Positions 60,830 through 64,000 of a DNA stretch of 64,000 nucleotides are shown in pieces. The position numbers and the translations under genes are program-made. How positions within the stretch are numbered: position 1 is the first letter of the stretch; every line of letters starts with the position of its first letter. The notes below the pieces were generated by a model. The model was not told the origin of the DNA. It saw nothing but the letters and a program-made list of their open reading frames with translations, and did no database searches. Origin of the DNA: Streptomyces spiralis (GTDB lineage: Bacteria; Actinomycetota; Actinomycetes; Streptomycetales; Streptomycetaceae); NCBI RefSeq assembly GCF_014654675.1, contig NZ_BNBC01000020.1, positions 62,001 through 126,000 on the forward strand. The letters run 5' to 3'.

Positions 60830-62344
60830 TCACAGCGAACGGTCGTCGGGTGGCGCCGGGATCCGACTGCCCCACTCCACCGGAGGCCCGCCGAAGTGTG
60901 CCGCGTGGAGCCGGGAATGACCCGAGGTGCCGAGGACGAAGGCATCCGGCGCGCCGTCGAGCACACCCCCCGAGGGATCGTCGTCCCCGCCCTGGCGCAC
61001 CACGTCCCGCTCCGGCATCAGGATGTCGCGGACGACGATCGCGCACAGGTACACCGTCCCCGCCAGATGCACGGCGATCGCCCACTGGTAGCCGTGGGTC
61101 GGCAGTCCCTTGTGCGCGTCCCCGCTGGTCGTGTACGCGAGGTACATCCAGATACCGAGGAAGTACGCCACCTCGCAGGCCTGCCAGATCAGGAAGTCCC
61201 GCCACTTCGGGCGGGCCAGCACCGCGAGCGGGACCAGCCACAGCACGTACTGCGGTGAATAGACCTTGTTGGTGAGGATGAACGCCGCCACCACCAGGAA
61301 GGCCAGCTGGGCGAAGCGCGGGCGGCGAGGAGCGAACAGAGCCAGCGCCGCGATGCCGAGGAAGCACAGCACCACGAGCAGCGTAGCCACGGTGTTGACG
61401 AAGTCGATGCTGGGCGGACTGCTGGAGTTCTGGGCCCAGATCAGCCAGAAGGATCCGAAGTCGACGCCCCGGTCGTGGCTGAACCGGTAGAACTGCCACC
61501 AGCCGTCGGAGGCGAAGGCCATCACCGGCACGTTCACCACCAGCCAGGCGACGACCGCACCCGCCAGGGCCTTGCCGAAGTCCCGCCATCGGCCCGCGCG
61601 CCAGCACAGCACGAGCAGGGGGCCGAGCAGGAGCACCGGGTAGAGCTTGGCGGCCGTGGCGAGCCCCAGGAGGACGCCGAAGGCGAGGGAGCGCCGCCGG
61701 GACCACATCAGCATCGCGGCGGCCGTCAGGGCGACCGCCAGCAGGTCCCAGTTGATGGTCGCGGTCAGCGCGAAGGCCGGCGCCAGGGCCACCAGCAGAC
61801 CGTCCCAGGGCCGCCGGGCATGCGTGCGGACCACACAGACGGCGATGACGGCCGCGCAGACCATCAGCATCCCGGCGTTGACCATCCAGTACCACTGCTC
61901 CTGGTGCTGGATGGTGCCGCTGTGCGGGGTCAGCCAGGAGGCCACCTCCATGAACACACCGGTCAGCACCGGATACTCGAGATACGGCATGTCGCCGGTG
62001 AGCTTGTCGAAGTAGGGCACGAGACCGTCGGCGAAGCCGCGCCCCTGGTAGAGGTGCGGGATGTCCGAGTAGCAGGCCTTCGTGTACTGAGAGCTGGCCC
62101 CGAAGAACCATGCGCTGTGGTAGCAGGGCGCCTTCTGGACCAGTCCGAGGGCGAACATGCCGATCGCGACGAGCGCGACGACCCGCACCGGAGTCCACCA
62201 GGACGTCCCGAGCAGGGCGCGCCGCCCGGCAGGACCGCCGATCAGCTCGCTGCCGGCCGCGGCGACCTCGTCCTCCCTGGTCGGCCGCACCGGGCCGGGG
62301 GCGGGCTCATGCACGCTCGCTTGCGTCGATTCAGCACTGGGCAT
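60830..62344 (-). CDS. GT87-family membrane mannosyltransferase-like protein
   Basis: 504-aa integral membrane glycosyltransferase of the DUF2029/GT87 (PimE-like) class with about ten helices. First extracytoplasmic loop contains 'DIPHLYQGRGFADGLVPY' and 'MPYLEYPVLTG' with acidic residues expected for catalysis. Uses polyprenyl-phosphate-mannose in related enzymes; acceptor here unknown. ATG 62344. A parS site lies 69 bp upstream, before the PBP gene. Confidence 0.83.
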   Translation of the reverse strand: MPSAESTQASVHEPAPGPVRPTREDEVAAAGSELIGGPAGRRALLGTSWWTPVRVVALVAIGMFALGLVQKAPCYHSAWFFGASSQYTKACYSDIPHLYQGRGFADGLVPYFDKLTGDMPYLEYPVLTGVFMEVASWLTPHSGTIQHQEQWYWMVNAGMLMVCAAVIAVCVVRTHARRPWDGLLVALAPAFALTATINWDLLAVALTAAAMLMWSRRRSLAFGVLLGLATAAKLYPVLLLGPLLVLCWRAGRWRDFGKALAGAVVAWLVVNVPVMAFASDGWWQFYRFSHDRGVDFGSFWLIWAQNSSSPPSIDFVNTVATLLVVLCFLGIAALALFAPRRPRFAQLAFLVVAAFILTNKVYSPQYVLWLVPLAVLARPKWRDFLIWQACEVAYFLGIWMYLAYTTSGDAHKGLPTHGYQWAIAVHLAGTVYLCAIVVRDILMPERDVVRQGGDDDPSGGVLDGAPDAFVLGTSGHSRLHAAHFGGPPVEWGSRIPAPPDDRSL

Positions 62345-62413
62345 GCCGCCATCCTGCCGTACGTGTCTCGGAAAAGCCGTGGGCCGCCGCACCTCGACGG
62401 TGCGACGGCCCAT

Positions 62414-62427
62414 GTTTCACGTGAAAC
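62414..62427. promoter_or_regulatory. parS: parS site (perfect)
   Basis: GTTTCACGTGAAAC between the GT87 and PBP genes, both on the minus strand. Confidence 0.92.
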
Positions 62428-62471
62428 GTCCTTACCGGACGGCGCCGGATCCCGGGCTCACGGCTTCACGG

Positions 62472-64000
62472 CTAATTGCCCGTGCCTCCGAAGAAGCCCC
62501 CGTTTCCATTGCCTCGGGTGGTGCTTTGGGTGCTGGTATCCGTGGCGGTGGGTGTCGAGCTGGGGAAGCCTCCGTCCGTGCCGCCTGTGCCATTGCCTCC
62601 GTTGCCGTTGCCGCCGTTCTGACCGCCGGTGTCCGAGCAGCCGAAGAAGCCACAGTTCGACTGGGACGGCGTGGGCGACGGGCTGTTCGTCGCGCTGGGC
62701 GTGGGCGTCGGCGTCGGGCTCGACTCCTGGCTCTGAGTGGCCGAGGGAGTGGGCGTGGGGCTGGGAGCGGCGTTGACGATCTCCCCGATGGGCTCGGGCG
62801 TCGGGAACGGCTCGGCCGGCTGGCCCTTGAGCGCCTGGAACATGTAGTCGTGCCAGATCTGAGCCGGGAACGAGGCACCGTGGATCTTCTTCTGGCCGCC
62901 CGTTCCGTACATCTCCAGGAAGGTGCGCGACTTGTTCTTCTCGTTGTCGTCCAGCCGGAACATGCTGATCGCGGTGGACAGCTGCGGAGTGTAGCCCACG
63001 AACCAGGCGGACTTGTTGCCGTCGGTGGTACCGGTCTTGCCTGCCACGTCGCGACCGGGCAGCTGGGCGTTGGTACCCGTTCCCTTCTCGACGACGGTCT
63101 TGAGGACGTCCGTCACATTGTCGGCGACCGCCGCGGTGAAGGCCTGCTTCGTGTTGCTCTTGTGCTTGTAGACCGGCCCGTCCTTGCTGTCGACCTGAAC
63201 GACGGAGTACGGATCGTTCTGCTTGCCGCTGGCCGCGAAGGTGGCGTAGGCGCCGGCCATGCGGATCGCGCTGGGGTCGGAGATGCCGATGGAGAAGGAC
63301 GGGTAGCTGGTGCCGGCCAGGCTGTCCTCCTTCAGGCCCGCGTCCAGGGCCGCCTGCTTGACCTTGTCCAGGCCGACGTCCATGCCGAGCTGCACGAACG
63401 CGGAGTTCACCGACTCCCGCATCGCCTCGCGCAGATCGATCATGTAGTTCGGCGGCTGCCCGTAGGACTCATTGCCGTCGTTGGTCTGCAGCCACTCCTC
63501 GCCCTTCTCGTTCTTCCAGACCGTCCCGTCGTAGTCCTTGATCTTGAGCTTGTTCTTGCCGCTGAAGCGGCTCTTGGGCGAGACCTGGGTGCGTTCGTCC
63601 TGCGCCTGTACTGGGTCCTTGTGCGGGTCGCGGACACCGTCCCGCATGGCCGCCGCCAGCACGAACGGCTTGAAGGTCGAACCCACCTGCGCGCCGGTGG
63701 CGTCGGCGTTGTCGGTGAAGTGCTTCGTCCAGTCCTCGCCGCCGTAGATCGCCTTGATGGCCCCGGTTGCCGGGTCCACCGAAGCCCCGCCGAACTGGAC
63801 GTGGGTGTCGGTGTCCGGTCGCTCCTTGGGCTTGATGTTGGCCTTCTGGACCTTCTCGACCGCGTCCTTGAGCTGGTTGACCTTCGTCTTGTCGAAGGTC
63901 GTCTTGATCCTATAACCGCCCAGCTGCAGCTTCTCCTGGGTGATCCCCGTCTCGTCGCTGTGGGATACCAGATAGCTGTTGGCCAGGTCGACCAGGTATC
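62472..64000 (-). CDS. Penicillin-binding protein (class A), C-terminal part (partial)
   Basis: About 509 residues; the frame is open to the right edge, so the N-terminal transglycosylase domain is outside. Transpeptidase motifs: SxxK 'GSTFKPF', SxN 'SVNSAF', and KTG 'VAGKTGTTDGN'. The tail after the transpeptidase domain is ~100 residues of Pro/Thr/Ser- then Gly/Asn-rich sequence, extracytoplasmic and likely wall-spanning. Polymerises and cross-links peptidoglycan. The class A assignment is from the sequence type and family, not from a seen glycosyltransferase domain. Confidence 0.9.
   Translation of the reverse strand, partial: YLVDLANSYLVSHSDETGITQEKLQLGGYRIKTTFDKTKVNQLKDAVEKVQKANIKPKERPDTDTHVQFGGASVDPATGAIKAIYGGEDWTKHFTDNADATGAQVGSTFKPFVLAAAMRDGVRDPHKDPVQAQDERTQVSPKSRFSGKNKLKIKDYDGTVWKNEKGEEWLQTNDGNESYGQPPNYMIDLREAMRESVNSAFVQLGMDVGLDKVKQAALDAGLKEDSLAGTSYPSFSIGISDPSAIRMAGAYATFAASGKQNDPYSVVQVDSKDGPVYKHKSNTKQAFTAAVADNVTDVLKTVVEKGTGTNAQLPGRDVAGKTGTTDGNKSAWFVGYTPQLSTAISMFRLDDNEKNKSRTFLEMYGTGGQKKIHGASFPAQIWHDYMFQALKGQPAEPFPTPEPIGEIVNAAPSPTPTPSATQSQESSPTPTPTPSATNSPSPTPSQSNCGFFGCSDTGGQNGGNGNGGNGTGGTDGGFPSSTPTATDTSTQSTTRGNGNGGFFGGTGN

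Overview
This 64 kb window is a high-GC stretch of a Streptomyces chromosome from the conserved core. The gene content and order match what I recall of the S. coelicolor SCO3901-SCO3977 interval: ssgR-ssgA, thiC, cydAB-cydDC, serS-pheA, the sco/ecuC/dtpA copper locus, rpsF-ssb-rpsR-rplI, dnaB, and a class A PBP at the right edge. Two TTA codons, in a LacI and a LysR regulator, and the developmental pair ssgA/ssgR also point to Streptomyces. I recognise no insertion sequence, prophage, CRISPR array or rRNA. There is one tRNA, tRNA-Ser(GCU).

Layout. 1-5.5 kb: end of a SpoIIE-type phosphatase, an Xaa-Pro aminopeptidase, a MocR-type regulator followed by an MFS exporter, and an RsbW-like ATP-binding protein. 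5.5-12 kb: extracellular copper handling (membrane protein, YcnI, Sco, ECuC, CopCD, DtpA). 12-16 kb: pheA, a DnaA-box-rich gap, serS with a HAD phosphatase, tRNA-Ser. 16-20 kb: a four-gene ABC operon. 20-25 kb: a hydrolase-SDR fusion, KptA, a hypothetical protein, an F420-type oxidoreductase, a second HAD. 25-31 kb: cytochrome bd oxidase genes with a perfect Rex operator. 31-39 kb: cyclophilin-like protein, HisC-like aminotransferase, LacI regulator, metallophosphatase, membrane protein, thiC behind a TPP riboswitch. 39-52 kb: YibE/F protein, ssgA/ssgR, small membrane and cupin proteins, a Cys/Met PLP enzyme, LysR, Nudix, GNATs, GlcG/HbpS, MFS/MarR, a serine beta-lactamase-like hydrolase, a DHFR-like reductase. 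52-64 kb: dnaB, a MATE exporter, rplI-rpsR-ssb-rpsF, a FemX-type transferase with an alanine-racemase-like protein, a GT87 glycosyltransferase, a PBP.

The most interesting layer is not the genes. The window carries seven perfect copies of the Streptomyces parS site (GTTTCACGTGAAAC) and six one-mismatch copies. It also has three clusters of DnaA-box-like nonamers, upstream of serS, kptA and the MATE gene. Perfect parS sites are absent from the first 23 kb and frequent to the right, which fits oriC lying beyond the right edge. Several parS sites sit inside other elements: at the apex of a perfect 42-bp palindrome, in the first codons of cydDC, and, as a near-parS pair, inside an enlarged arm of the thiC TPP riboswitch. 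These overlaps, and an array of 11-bp repeats upstream of the RsbW-like gene, are the points most worth checking.
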